Positions 7,765 to 16,810 of a stretch of DNA of 27,855 bases are shown here, one piece after another. The position numbers and the translations under genes are program-made. Origin of the DNA: an uncultured Parabacteroides sp. (GTDB taxonomy: Bacteria > Bacteroidota > Bacteroidia > Bacteroidales > Tannerellaceae); contig NZ_CAJJWO010000065.1 in the NCBI RefSeq assembly GCF_905196875.1, positions 1 through 27,855 on the forward strand, in the 5' to 3' direction. Under the pieces are notes generated by a model. It saw nothing but the letters and a program-made list of their open reading frames with translations, had not been told where the DNA came from and made no database searches. Within the stretch, counting starts at the first letter, position 1, and each line of letters starts with the position of its first letter.

Positions 7765-9624
7765 ATGAAACTTAAAAATATAGTATCATTAGCATCCTTA
7801 TCCGTTTTACTTGGAATTACTTCCTGTAATGTATTGGATACTCAGCCCTTTGAAACGTATGATGAAGCCACCGTATGGGGATCTAAATCGACGGCTGATG
7901 CTTTTGTTACCGGAACGATGAGTAATATAATGTATGGCTACATCAACGGAAACCAGACCACCTGGGAAGAGCGTACAAGTAATGCCGTGCATTCAAACGG
8001 AGGAATCGGGTTCGTTCGTGAGCAGTTAGATCGGTATAATGGTGACGGAGGTTTCGGAGATTTCGGAAATATCCGTCGTTGCAACCTGATCTTGGAGAAA
8101 GCTGCAGAATATGCAGGACAAGGCCTTTCGGATGCAGAAGCAAAAGACCTGATCGCTAAGGGCAAGCTGTTGCGAGCATTATTGTATTATCGTCAGGCCC
8201 GTACAATGGGACGTTTTGTGTGGGTGGATCGCGTATTGGCTCCTGCCGATACGGCTAATGCCGGCTTGATGATGCCTACTACGAAGACAACAACCGAAAG
8301 TTACACCTATATCCTGAATGATATAGATGCAGCTATTCCTGACTTGCCTACAGCCGTAAAGTCCGGTGAAATATCCCGTAACATGGCTTATGCCTTCAAA
8401 TCGGAGATCGCCCTGCAGGCTGCCGCTTACGAAACGGATGCTACCAAAAAGAGAGAGTTGTTGAAAGCCTCCATCGCCGCTGCCGATGCAGTAGAAGGTG
8501 CTTCATTAGCTTCCGATTTCGGAAACATCTTCAACGAGAAAGACCGTTATTCAAGCGAGATCATCTTTGCTATTTACCGGGATAAAGCCAATACGAACAC
8601 AGATGCAATTGCCCCTTTACAGAACGTAATGCCCAACACCAACAACGACAACCTGATCAAGAACGGATGCGGTCCTTTATTCGAGACAAACGGCGGACAA
8701 CCTTTCATCGGCTGGTTATGGTGGGCTCCCACGCAGAACCTGGTAGACGCTTTCGACGTGATCGACGAAGCCACCGGGCAAGGCGTTCCATGGACCGAGT
8801 CGTCCCAGTTTAAGAATAATATAACCCTTACCCAGGGATCAGCTCCTGCCTGGGCTATCGAGCAGGAAAAGGCGGAAGTATTGTTCTATGGCAATGCAAA
8901 AGGCGATAAGCCGGTCAACGAGATCATGTACAACAACCGTGACGCCCGTTTCTACGGAACATTCGCTTACGACGGCTGTACCTGGTGGAATGAAGATATC
9001 CATATTACCGTCAACGGTAACCTGTGGCGTAAAGCGAACGGAGGCTTAGGCCCTCACATGGGGCTGACCAACTACTACTGGAAGAAAGGCGTATACAACG
9101 TAGAGCCCCGTGTATTGGCCGGTACACCGACCGACTACCACTACGTAGTGACCCGTTACGGACGTGTTCTGCTCAATAAAGCCGAAGCAATCCTGTGGCT
9201 GGCCGGAATGGGCGAAGGTAACTATGCCGATGCAGTCGCCATCTGTAACCAGACCCGCACGGTACACGGTAAACTGCCGGCCAAACAAGTGAACAACCTG
9301 CAGGAAGCCTGGAACTTCTACAAACAGGAACGCCGTTGCGAACTGCCGATGGAAAACGACTATTACTGGAGCTTGCTGCGTTGGGGTAAACATGGAGGCC
9401 CTGCCAACAACGGAACCACTCCGGGCGGAAAGATTGCCGGATTTACAGAAATACCGACTTACGTAGAGATCACGAACGACCGTACCTCTTTCTACGTCGG
9501 TAAAGTAACGCACGGTGATAATGATATCCGCGAGTTCCGTGAAGACCGTCGTTACCTGCTTCCTATCCCGCAGGGACAGATCGACCGTAACCCTAATTTA
9601 GGCCCACAGAACCCGGGTTGGTAA
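7765..9624 (+). CDS. SusD/RagB-family nutrient-binding lipoprotein
   Basis: The product has 619 residues. It caps the SusC transporter on the cell surface and binds the incoming glycan. The lipobox GITSC puts the lipidated cysteine at residue 21. The N-terminal TPR-like part (FGNIRRCNLILEKA, GKLLRALLYYRQAR) and the C-terminal pattern (RYGRVLLNKAEAILWLAG, RRCELPMENDYYWSLLRWG, REFREDRRYLLPIPQ, ending NPNLGPQNPGW) are classical for the family. Many aromatic residues lie in the variable loops, as expected for sugar binding. It sits 22 bp after susC in the same operon. Confidence 0.96.
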   Translation: MKLKNIVSLASLSVLLGITSCNVLDTQPFETYDEATVWGSKSTADAFVTGTMSNIMYGYINGNQTTWEERTSNAVHSNGGIGFVREQLDRYNGDGGFGDFGNIRRCNLILEKAAEYAGQGLSDAEAKDLIAKGKLLRALLYYRQARTMGRFVWVDRVLAPADTANAGLMMPTTKTTTESYTYILNDIDAAIPDLPTAVKSGEISRNMAYAFKSEIALQAAAYETDATKKRELLKASIAAADAVEGASLASDFGNIFNEKDRYSSEIIFAIYRDKANTNTDAIAPLQNVMPNTNNDNLIKNGCGPLFETNGGQPFIGWLWWAPTQNLVDAFDVIDEATGQGVPWTESSQFKNNITLTQGSAPAWAIEQEKAEVLFYGNAKGDKPVNEIMYNNRDARFYGTFAYDGCTWWNEDIHITVNGNLWRKANGGLGPHMGLTNYYWKKGVYNVEPRVLAGTPTDYHYVVTRYGRVLLNKAEAILWLAGMGEGNYADAVAICNQTRTVHGKLPAKQVNNLQEAWNFYKQERRCELPMENDYYWSLLRWGKHGGPANNGTTPGGKIAGFTEIPTYVEITNDRTSFYVGKVTHGDNDIREFREDRRYLLPIPQGQIDRNPNLGPQNPGW

Positions 9625-9653
9625 TCGATGATTAATCATTAATACAAAGAAGT

Positions 9654-10142
9654 ATGAAAAAGAATATGATAAAACTGGTGAAGAATAGTCTGTTATTAAT
9701 GCTTGTTTTGGTATGTTCCTCCTGTCTGCAAGGAAACCTGGATGACCTGCCCGCATTCGAAGAAGCCGATATCACAGACGTGAAGTTTGATTTTCGCTAT
9801 AAAGATCCGACAGACGTGTGGATCGACGGAGAGCCGGTCGTGAAAGTCGTGACCCTCACTGTAAACGATAAGGTGATCAATGCGGACGCAGGAACGATCA
9901 CTTGTACGGTATCAGTTCCTGCAGCCGACGGCCCTTTCACGGAAGCGATCCGTGGTACTGTTGCACTGACCAATCTCGTAGGAAAATTCAACCTCTCCAC
10001 AGCGGCAGTCATTGCCCCGCAGGACGGTGCCCCTACATTAGGTACACCCGGTGACTTTTCTACTACGCGCAGATATCTGGTAACAGCCGCCAACGGTACA
10101 AAAAAAGACTGGACTATCCAGATCACCGCTTTGAATAAGTAA
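9654..10142 (+). CDS. Small surface lipoprotein, DUF5018-like, in the SusE/F position
   Basis: The product has 162 residues. A signal peptide ends at a cysteine at residue 24 (VCSSC). The mature part is one beta-rich domain (KVVTLTVNDKVINADAGTIT through RYLVTAANGTKKDWTIQI) similar to DUF5018-type modules often found right after SusD in Bacteroidetes loci. The likely role is an accessory glycan-binding protein on the cell surface, inferred mainly from position and build. It begins 29 bp after susD, and a strong terminator follows its stop codon. Confidence 0.7.
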   Translation: MKKNMIKLVKNSLLLMLVLVCSSCLQGNLDDLPAFEEADITDVKFDFRYKDPTDVWIDGEPVVKVVTLTVNDKVINADAGTITCTVSVPAADGPFTEAIRGTVALTNLVGKFNLSTAAVIAPQDGAPTLGTPGDFSTTRRYLVTAANGTKKDWTIQITALNK

Positions 10143-10173
10143 CTATATTTATACCCTTAGATCTGAAATCCTG

Positions 10174-10212
10174 AGGCTGTCCGACCCTGTATGAGGACGG
10201 ACAGCCTTTTTT
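10174..10212 (+). terminator. Intra-operon intrinsic terminator
   Basis: AGGCTGTCCG (10174-10183) pairs with CGGACAGCCT (10198-10207) over a 14-nt loop, followed by T 10208-10212. The next start codon is only 21 nt further on and has no visible promoter, so the enzyme genes may be expressed by read-through at a lower level than the susCD genes. Confidence 0.85.
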
Positions 10213-10233
10213 CTGCAAATAAACGAATGTAAA

Positions 10234-11739
10234 ATGAAGAAGATGAAGAATACTCAGTTTTGGTTGTTATGTTTGGTATGCCTGCTTGTCAGCCCATCCT
10301 TATTCTCCCAGGGGCTATCTCAGGCGTCGTGGCGGAATATCTCCGGTGAGAAATACGACTGGACGAAGACAATGCGTCCCGAACAACCCTACATGCACCC
10401 GTATCATCAGATGCAACTGATGAAGATCATGCTGTCCTATCCCGACGAAAAGGGAGATCCCGTTCTGTGTTATACCTTCGAACAAGTTCTGTCGTTGGTT
10501 AAACAGATGGATGCCGTTACGAGAGGGATACCTAAAACCCTCTATCTCGTAGGCTGGCAATACAAAGGACATGACGATAAATACCCTGCCTGGTTTGAAG
10601 TGAACAACACCCTGAAAAGAGACTGCGATGCCACCGGCCGCGAGTCGTTGCTGTGGCTGGCCGAAGAGGCGAAGAAATACAACACCCATATCAGCGTCCA
10701 CGTCAATATGACCGATGCCTACGACGACAGTCCCCTGTGGAACGAATACTTCGCTAAAGGTTTCATCTCCCGCAACACCGATGGCACCCCCATGCAGATA
10801 GGCGTATGGAACGGACGCAAAGCCTACCAGATATGCTATAAAAACGAGTGGGAGAGTGGTTATGCCGTAAAGCGTATCGATGCCTTACTGGAGCTGCTGC
10901 CTTTTCTGCAGGATGCCGGATCGATCATGATCGATGCCTTCTTCGTACGTGACAACCCTTATGAAAAGATCTCGTGGGAAGAAGAAGAAAACTACCAGCG
11001 AAGGATCTTTCGCTACTTCAGAGGGAAAGGAATCGATGTTACGCACGAGAGCTTCAACCGCCTGCGGGAAGGCAAAGACCTGTTCATCGGGCTGACCCCG
11101 TGGTACCTGTGGTTCGAAGCGACAGAAGCGGACTATATGAAATACCCCGCTTACCTGACCACCGGAGGGGCTTCCTACCTCTTCGCCAGGCAATTTCCCG
11201 ACCTGACTGAAGAACAGCTCCAACTGGGCTTCCTGTTCGGTATGAGCGGCCGGGGAGAGGATTGTTTCGGTAACCTGGAAAACGGTTCGTTACCCGACAT
11301 GAACTGGATCGACAAATACCGTTACCAGTTCTATACCGGAACGCTGCCTTATTTTTACCTGAACCGTTACAAGCGGGAGAACCTGACCGGAAAAGGTACG
11401 AACCGTATCGCCTATTATAACGACGACCTGACCGTCTCGCTGAAAGACTCGACCATCACCCACCATAAACGGTTGTTGCGGGATCACGACGATCTCTTTA
11501 TGCCCGTACTCTGGCGTGCCGGACGCGAATATATGGCCTATTCCGTCAAGGGTTACGCAGATAAAAGTTGGCAACTACCTACCGACTGGTCGGACGTATA
11601 CAGCGTGGATATTTATAAAATAACCCCTTCCGGTATCTTCTATAAAACAACGATTACCTGTGGGGACGGAATCCTTCGCCTTTCCTTAGAACCGGATGAA
11701 GCCGTATCTGTATTCCCGTCCGCCGGACGTTATAAATAA
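10234..11739 (+). CDS. GH101-like (endo-alpha-N-acetylgalactosaminidase-related) secreted protein
   Basis: The product has 501 residues with a signal peptide (to about residue 26, SLFSQ). A catalytic TIM-barrel core resembles the endo-alpha-N-acetylgalactosaminidase superfamily: YLVGWQYKGHDDKYP at 104-118, YNTHISVHVNMTDAYDDSPL at 149-168, a candidate nucleophile Asp234 in MIDAF and a candidate acid/base Glu272 in VTHESF. GH101 enzymes release O-glycan disaccharides from serine/threonine. This protein is far shorter than classical GH101 enzymes and lacks their many accessory domains. A paralogue is encoded at 15076-16800. ATGs at codons 1 and 4 are both possible starts. The substrate is an inference. 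Confidence 0.72.
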   Translation: MKKMKNTQFWLLCLVCLLVSPSLFSQGLSQASWRNISGEKYDWTKTMRPEQPYMHPYHQMQLMKIMLSYPDEKGDPVLCYTFEQVLSLVKQMDAVTRGIPKTLYLVGWQYKGHDDKYPAWFEVNNTLKRDCDATGRESLLWLAEEAKKYNTHISVHVNMTDAYDDSPLWNEYFAKGFISRNTDGTPMQIGVWNGRKAYQICYKNEWESGYAVKRIDALLELLPFLQDAGSIMIDAFFVRDNPYEKISWEEEENYQRRIFRYFRGKGIDVTHESFNRLREGKDLFIGLTPWYLWFEATEADYMKYPAYLTTGGASYLFARQFPDLTEEQLQLGFLFGMSGRGEDCFGNLENGSLPDMNWIDKYRYQFYTGTLPYFYLNRYKRENLTGKGTNRIAYYNDDLTVSLKDSTITHHKRLLRDHDDLFMPVLWRAGREYMAYSVKGYADKSWQLPTDWSDVYSVDIYKITPSGIFYKTTITCGDGILRLSLEPDEAVSVFPSAGRYK

Positions 11740-11773
11740 ATCCGATTTGTAATACCTTGTAAAACAAAAGCCC

Positions 11774-14700
11774 ATGAAACAATCATTGCTGTTTATATTG
11801 TTGGCCTGGCTGGGTCTGTCATGCATACAGAACAGTCCACAAGCCCCATATCCTTACGCCGTAGCCGGTAACCCCTGGAATGAGGCGTTAGGGAACCATC
11901 GTGCCGTACTCTCTGTCGATAACCCGGATGAAGCCGTTATGCTTTCTTTCGACTGGCGACGTCCGGACCAGGATGTGGAAAACCGTCGTTTCCTGATCGT
12001 TCATGCTGAAACCGGCGACACTATCCCCAACATCCGCCGGATAGCGGTCGACAACGAACAATGCCGACTCGCCTTCGGTCCGGTCAAAGCGAAAGGTACT
12101 TACTATTTCTACTATCTGCCTTACCGTGTACAGCCGGGATGGGGCAATTATCACCGGGACTATTATCCGCAGGAAGACGCTCCCGATCCCCAATGGTCGG
12201 CAACCTCCTCGTCTGCTGCATCACTTCCCCAGGCGACAGTGGTCCGTGTAGAATCGCGTACCGAATTCGATAGTTTCTACCCGATGGAAGTTATCGCTAC
12301 GGAAAATGAGAAAGCGAGTTATCGTGAACAAAACCCCGGACGCTTCCTCGTCTTTCCCGAAGACCGAACCTTCCCGATACGCATGAAAGCCCATCTCCCT
12401 TATAAATGGCTGCAAGATACAGATCACTCTGCCTTTAAAGGAACGGCCATGCCGAACGAATACTATGCTTTCCAACTCGGCGTATGGGCCGGTAAACAGC
12501 CCCTTCAGAGCATCGTTTATGAAACCTCCGGCTTGAAAAGCGGTAATAATATCATCCCTGCAACAGCTATCACCTGTTTCAATATGAGCGGTGTAAGCCC
12601 TGTAGGAAAACCCTTCACCAAAGAAGTGAGTGTTGATGCGGATGCCGTTCAGCCTCTCTGGTTCGGTGTGGACCTGCAAGCAGATCAACCAGCAGGTACC
12701 TACAAAGGAACAATTGTCCTTACCGACGAAACCGGATATGCCGTCCCTGTCGGTATCGAACTGAAGGTCACCGGCAAACCTTTGGCCGACCGGGGAGATA
12801 ACGAACCCTGGCGACATAGCCGTCTGCGTTGGCTCAACTCTACCTTGGGGATTACCGATAAACCTACCGTCGGTTATACCGATCTATCGCTCGAGGCGAA
12901 CAAAGTCTCTTGCCTGGGACGTACCGTCGGCCTGGATATGCAAACCGGCCTGCCGTCTTCTATCGATTCCTGGGGACACGAATTGCTGGCTTCTCCCATA
13001 CGTTTCATAATCCGGACGAATGCCGGCGATAAGAAACTGAACGGGACCCTCGTGCCGTCCGGACAGTCCGGAGGTAAAATCTCTGCCACCTGGAAGGCTG
13101 AAGACGCCGACCTGTTGCTGACTTGCCAGGGTACGATGGAGTTCGACGGCTGGATCAACTATATCTACTCACTATCTCCCAAAAGAGATTTACAAATCAA
13201 AGATATCCGCCTCGAGATCCCCATGCTGACCGAAGCAGCTCCTTATTTCATGGGCTTGGGATTACCTGGTCAGGAGACTCCGGTTAACTATGCCGGCGGT
13301 TGGGAAACACAAGGTAAGACAGTGCACGACTACGCCGTATCCATCCCTACTTCTAAAAGTACCTCCTGGCTATGGCCTTTCGACAGCTTCTGGTGCGGTT
13401 CCGAGAAAGCCGGTATCCATTGCGAACTGCGCGGAGCTTCCTACACCGGGCCTTTATTGAACCTGTACCGTCCGGCTTATCCTGATAGCTGGTACAACAA
13501 AGGTAAAGGTGGTTTCCGCATCACCCGTAACGGCAACCAGACCGTCGCAACTGCTTATAGCGGCGAACGAACCCTGAAGGCTGGCGAGAACCTCACGTTC
13601 GACTTCGCCCTGCTTATCACCCCGGTAAAAGAGATCGATCCCCGGAGCCAGTTCACCGACCGTTATTATCATAACGGTGGAGCACCTACTCCTGCACAGG
13701 AGAACCTCGACGCCGGCATAAAGATCATCAACGTACACCATGCTAACGCGCTGAATCCGTTTATCAACTACCCCTTCATCACTGCCGGTAAGATAAAAGA
13801 CTTCGTCGACGAATGGCACGCCAAAGACTGTAAGGTGAAGATCTACTACACCATCCGTGAGCTGACGAACGTGGTCCCTGAGATATGGGCCCTGCGCAGC
13901 CTCGGCGACGAGATCCTGCAAGGTGGTAACGGTGGCGGTTTCCCCTGGTGCCGGGAACATTACGTAACGGACTATACCCCTCAATGGTACCAGCACCTCG
14001 ACGGGCAGGGCTTCGGCATTGCCGCAGACGCTTCCGTCCTGACGGCTACCGGTAATTCGCGTTGGTACAACTACTATATCGAAGGCCTGGCCTGGCTGGT
14101 GAAGCACACCGATATCGACGGCCTCTATCTGGATGATGTAGCTTTCGGTCGCGACATGCTGAAACGTATGCGTCATGCCATGGACGATGTGAAGCCGGGC
14201 TGCATCATCGACCTGCATTCGAACACCGGTTTCTCTCGTGGTCCCGCTACCCAGTATGCCGAATACTTCCCTTACGTGGATAAAGTGTGGTTCGGCGAGA
14301 GTTTTATGTACGACGAGATGTCGCCTGCCAACTGGCTGGTGGAAGTCTCCGGTATCCCCTTCGGACTGATGGGCGACATGCTGCACGGCGGTGGCAACAA
14401 ATGGCTGGGTATGCAATATGGCATGACCGTCCGCCAACCCTGGGTGACGGAAGGTGTCTCATGCGATCCCCGTTACATCTGGCAACTATGGGACGACTTC
14501 AATATCATGGATGCACAGATGATCGGCTTCTGGGAAGACACCCCTGCTGTAACCACTTCGGATAAGGATGTGAAAGTGACAGCTTATGTGAATAACGGAA
14601 AGACCTTGTTGTCGATCGGTAATTACTCTGGTACGAAGAAGCAAGTGAAGCTGACGATCGATTGGAAGCAACTGGGTCTCGATCCTTCTTCCGTCCGTAT

Positions 14701-14806
14701 GGTCGCTCCGGCTGTAACCGACTTCCAGGAAGCACAGGAATTCACCCCCGGTACCCCGATCCCGGTCGATCCGAAACGGGGTTGGTTGATTATCCTGTCC
14801 GAATGA
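11774..14806 (+). CDS. Large DUF6067 / GH123_N-like glycoside hydrolase lipoprotein
   Basis: The product has 1010 residues. The signal peptide ends at a lipobox-like LGLSC (Cys17). The N-terminal third is beta-rich, and a central beta-sandwich (about 330-620) precedes a TIM-barrel-like catalytic region (about 640-900). Its key stretch is DIDGLYLDDVAFGRDMLKRM, starting at residue 780, with adjacent acidic residues Asp787 and Asp788. A small beta domain ends the protein (WLIILSE). The pattern matches Bacteroidetes proteins carrying DUF6067, related to the N-terminal domain of GH123 beta-N-acetylgalactosaminidases. Activity on GalNAc-containing glycans is inferred from that and from the GH101-like genes on both sides. 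It starts 34 bp after the previous gene. Confidence 0.7.
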   Translation: MKQSLLFILLAWLGLSCIQNSPQAPYPYAVAGNPWNEALGNHRAVLSVDNPDEAVMLSFDWRRPDQDVENRRFLIVHAETGDTIPNIRRIAVDNEQCRLAFGPVKAKGTYYFYYLPYRVQPGWGNYHRDYYPQEDAPDPQWSATSSSAASLPQATVVRVESRTEFDSFYPMEVIATENEKASYREQNPGRFLVFPEDRTFPIRMKAHLPYKWLQDTDHSAFKGTAMPNEYYAFQLGVWAGKQPLQSIVYETSGLKSGNNIIPATAITCFNMSGVSPVGKPFTKEVSVDADAVQPLWFGVDLQADQPAGTYKGTIVLTDETGYAVPVGIELKVTGKPLADRGDNEPWRHSRLRWLNSTLGITDKPTVGYTDLSLEANKVSCLGRTVGLDMQTGLPSSIDSWGHELLASPIRFIIRTNAGDKKLNGTLVPSGQSGGKISATWKAEDADLLLTCQGTMEFDGWINYIYSLSPKRDLQIKDIRLEIPMLTEAAPYFMGLGLPGQETPVNYAGGWETQGKTVHDYAVSIPTSKSTSWLWPFDSFWCGSEKAGIHCELRGASYTGPLLNLYRPAYPDSWYNKGKGGFRITRNGNQTVATAYSGERTLKAGENLTFDFALLITPVKEIDPRSQFTDRYYHNGGAPTPAQENLDAGIKIINVHHANALNPFINYPFITAGKIKDFVDEWHAKDCKVKIYYTIRELTNVVPEIWALRSLGDEILQGGNGGGFPWCREHYVTDYTPQWYQHLDGQGFGIAADASVLTATGNSRWYNYYIEGLAWLVKHTDIDGLYLDDVAFGRDMLKRMRHAMDDVKPGCIIDLHSNTGFSRGPATQYAEYFPYVDKVWFGESFMYDEMSPANWLVEVSGIPFGLMGDMLHGGGNKWLGMQYGMTVRQPWVTEGVSCDPRYIWQLWDDFNIMDAQMIGFWEDTPAVTTSDKDVKVTAYVNNGKTLLSIGNYSGTKKQVKLTIDWKQLGLDPSSVRMVAPAVTDFQEAQEFTPGTPIPVDPKRGWLIILSE

Positions 14807-14881
14807 TGCGAATAGTTCACCGTCTGCGGATAGACCTCAGAGCCACAGGTGGTTGGACTATGCGAACAATACTGTATACTG

Positions 14882-14971
14882 TTTATATCTTTACTTAGAT
14901 AAATATTTATCCTCACTTAGATAATTTTTTATTCTTCTAAAGATAATTAATTATCTAAGTAAAGATATAAA
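14882..14971. repeat. Long AT-rich perfect inverted repeat
   Basis: A 21-bp arm at 14882-14902 is repeated exactly in inverse at 14951-14971. Weaker pairing continues outward (CTGTA.. with ..TACAG). The 48-bp interior contains further CTTAGATAA-type copies. It lies 75 bp after a stop codon and could be a 3'-end hairpin, an operator for a dimeric regulator, or a small mobile-element remnant. Confidence 0.8.
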
Positions 14972-15001
14972 TATAGTACAGCGTTGTAAAGGAGGTCTTA
15001 C

Positions 15002-15044
15002 CACTACTGTATGAGAGGTGTCATCACCCTCGTATAGGTAGTAG
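15002..15044 (+). promoter_or_regulatory. Long imperfect hairpin in the leader of the second GH101-like gene
   Basis: The two halves flank a central GGTG-TCAT-CACC (15018-15029) and pair for about 20 bp with small bulges and G-U pairs. It ends about 31 nt before the ATG at 15076. There is no T run, so it is more likely an RNA stability or translation element than a terminator. Confidence 0.5.
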
Positions 15045-15075
15045 CACTATTTATATATACAAACAACTTATCATC

Positions 15076-16800
15076 ATGAAAGCACTTTTCTATATTCTTA
15101 CATTATTCCTCTTCCTCTCGTGCAGCACGCAGGGTACGCTGGAGAAGATAGACATCCAACTGGACAAGGAAACCTTGAATCCTGTGCGAAACCCCGGTGA
15201 ACGGGGAACTATTCAGATCATAGGGATTTATTCCAATGGCAAGACGATTGACATTCCCTTGTCGGAAGTCGCTCTGGCCGTCCGTACGGTCAGTGCCAGC
15301 GGTAACGTCGAAGTGATTGCTTTATCGGGCGACCAGCTGATCCCTAAAGATGGCGGACTAGCTGAGATCAGCGCTGTCTACCAAAACGACGGAGCGACCT
15401 ACACAGCCACAAAGCAAGTCGTTGTAGCCCCTTACTACCGTGATTATCACCAGACCCTGGTGCTGAAACTCTTTGTCGGCTACGACGGTGAACTGAACGA
15501 ACCAGACCCGAATAACGTGATCTTTCAGCATGAAGATCCATCCCGTCTGTGTACGTTCGGCGAAGCCCTGGATGTCGTGAAGCGGATAGACAACCTGACA
15601 CGCGGTATCCCCAAGATCATCTATCTGGTCGGTTGGCAGCGGGGTGGTCACGACCACCTGTATCCGGACTGGAGTATCGTCAATCCCAAGTTGAAACGGG
15701 AAGAAGACGCCACCGCCCTTGAAAGCCTCCGCTGGCTGATCCGGGAAGCCCGTGCCTACAACACGACTGTCAGCCTGCATATCAACATGGTCGATGCTTT
15801 CGAGGAAAGTCCCCTGTGGGATACCTACATCAAAAACGATATCATCGCCCGTGATGCCAACGGTAATCTGAAATCCATCTGGGAATATGTCAAGGGCCAT
15901 AAAGCCTATCACCTGAGCTATACGAAAGAATGGGAGAAAGGCTTTGCTAAACGACGTATCGACCGTCTGATCGATATGATCCCCGAACTGAAAGACGGCC
16001 ATACTATCCATATCGATGCTTTCATGGCCTACTGGCAACCGGAGAACCGTCCGTTAAGCCCCTGGCATGCCAAGCCCGAGAACGGAGGTATCGACATCTA
16101 TAAGGAGGTGGAAACCCAACGAAAAATCTTCAAGTACTGGCGTGAGAAAGGCTTCGACGTCACGGGCGAAGGTATCTTCTGGGCGCATCCTGCAGGTGAA
16201 GGATTTGTTGGCTTGCAACCGATGTCCTGGTGGTTCCCGACGGATATAAACTTCCAGATGCAGATACCCGAAAGACTGTCTGCCCGCGGACGGACGCACC
16301 GTGACGGACAAGGCGATTTCCGCTTCGGTTCGAGCATGCAGGGTGAAGAGATCCTACAAAAAGACCTGGAAAACATGCCGGGCTTCCTGTCGCAGTTCTG
16401 CACTATGACATTACCCTGGTATTACCTGAGCCGCCTGGATCGGGTTGCCTTTATCGACGAAGCCCTGTATTACAGCAATGGTGTCGTTGCCCATGTGGAG
16501 GACGGAAAGAACGTCATCCGTAAAGGTAATTTCATCCTGCGTGAGAACGATAACCTGTTCGTCCCTGCCCTCTGGAATGACAACGAGATCATCGCTTATT
16601 CCGGTGACGGATACGAAAGCCGTAACTGGCTGATGCCGGAAGGCTGGGAGAAGGTAGGTTCGGTAGATATCTATTCCATCTCCATGAACGGATCGATCTT
16701 GATACAATCGGCTGTCCCTGTACAGAACGGCCTGTTGATGCTGACCCTCGACAAAGAGGAAGCCGTTTCGATCGTTCCGGCAGGGCAACCGCTTCGATAG
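15076..16800 (+). CDS. GH101-like lipoprotein with N-terminal Ig-like domain
   Basis: The product has 574 residues. The lipobox FLSC gives lipidated Cys16. Residues about 22-118 form a bacterial Ig-like domain absent from its paralogue at 10234. The core then repeats the same motifs: YLVGWQRGGHDHLYPDW at 183-199, YNTTVSLHINMVDAFEESPL at 228-247, candidate nucleophile Asp314 in HIDAF and candidate acid/base Glu365 in VTGEGIF. The two acidic residues lie 51 apart here and 38 apart in the paralogue, because of an insertion between them. Surface anchoring suggests it acts before import. It is separated from the upstream gene by 269 bp with hairpins, so it may be expressed independently. Confidence 0.72.
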   Translation: MKALFYILTLFLFLSCSTQGTLEKIDIQLDKETLNPVRNPGERGTIQIIGIYSNGKTIDIPLSEVALAVRTVSASGNVEVIALSGDQLIPKDGGLAEISAVYQNDGATYTATKQVVVAPYYRDYHQTLVLKLFVGYDGELNEPDPNNVIFQHEDPSRLCTFGEALDVVKRIDNLTRGIPKIIYLVGWQRGGHDHLYPDWSIVNPKLKREEDATALESLRWLIREARAYNTTVSLHINMVDAFEESPLWDTYIKNDIIARDANGNLKSIWEYVKGHKAYHLSYTKEWEKGFAKRRIDRLIDMIPELKDGHTIHIDAFMAYWQPENRPLSPWHAKPENGGIDIYKEVETQRKIFKYWREKGFDVTGEGIFWAHPAGEGFVGLQPMSWWFPTDINFQMQIPERLSARGRTHRDGQGDFRFGSSMQGEEILQKDLENMPGFLSQFCTMTLPWYYLSRLDRVAFIDEALYYSNGVVAHVEDGKNVIRKGNFILRENDNLFVPALWNDNEIIAYSGDGYESRNWLMPEGWEKVGSVDIYSISMNGSILIQSAVPVQNGLLMLTLDKEEAVSIVPAGQPLR

Positions 16801-16810
16801 CAGGGAAGGG

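Noticed and set aside
13454..14437. 327-codon open frame on the minus strand
   Set aside because: It lies entirely opposite the DUF6067 gene, whose domains and signal peptide are convincing; long antisense frames are expected with this codon usage.
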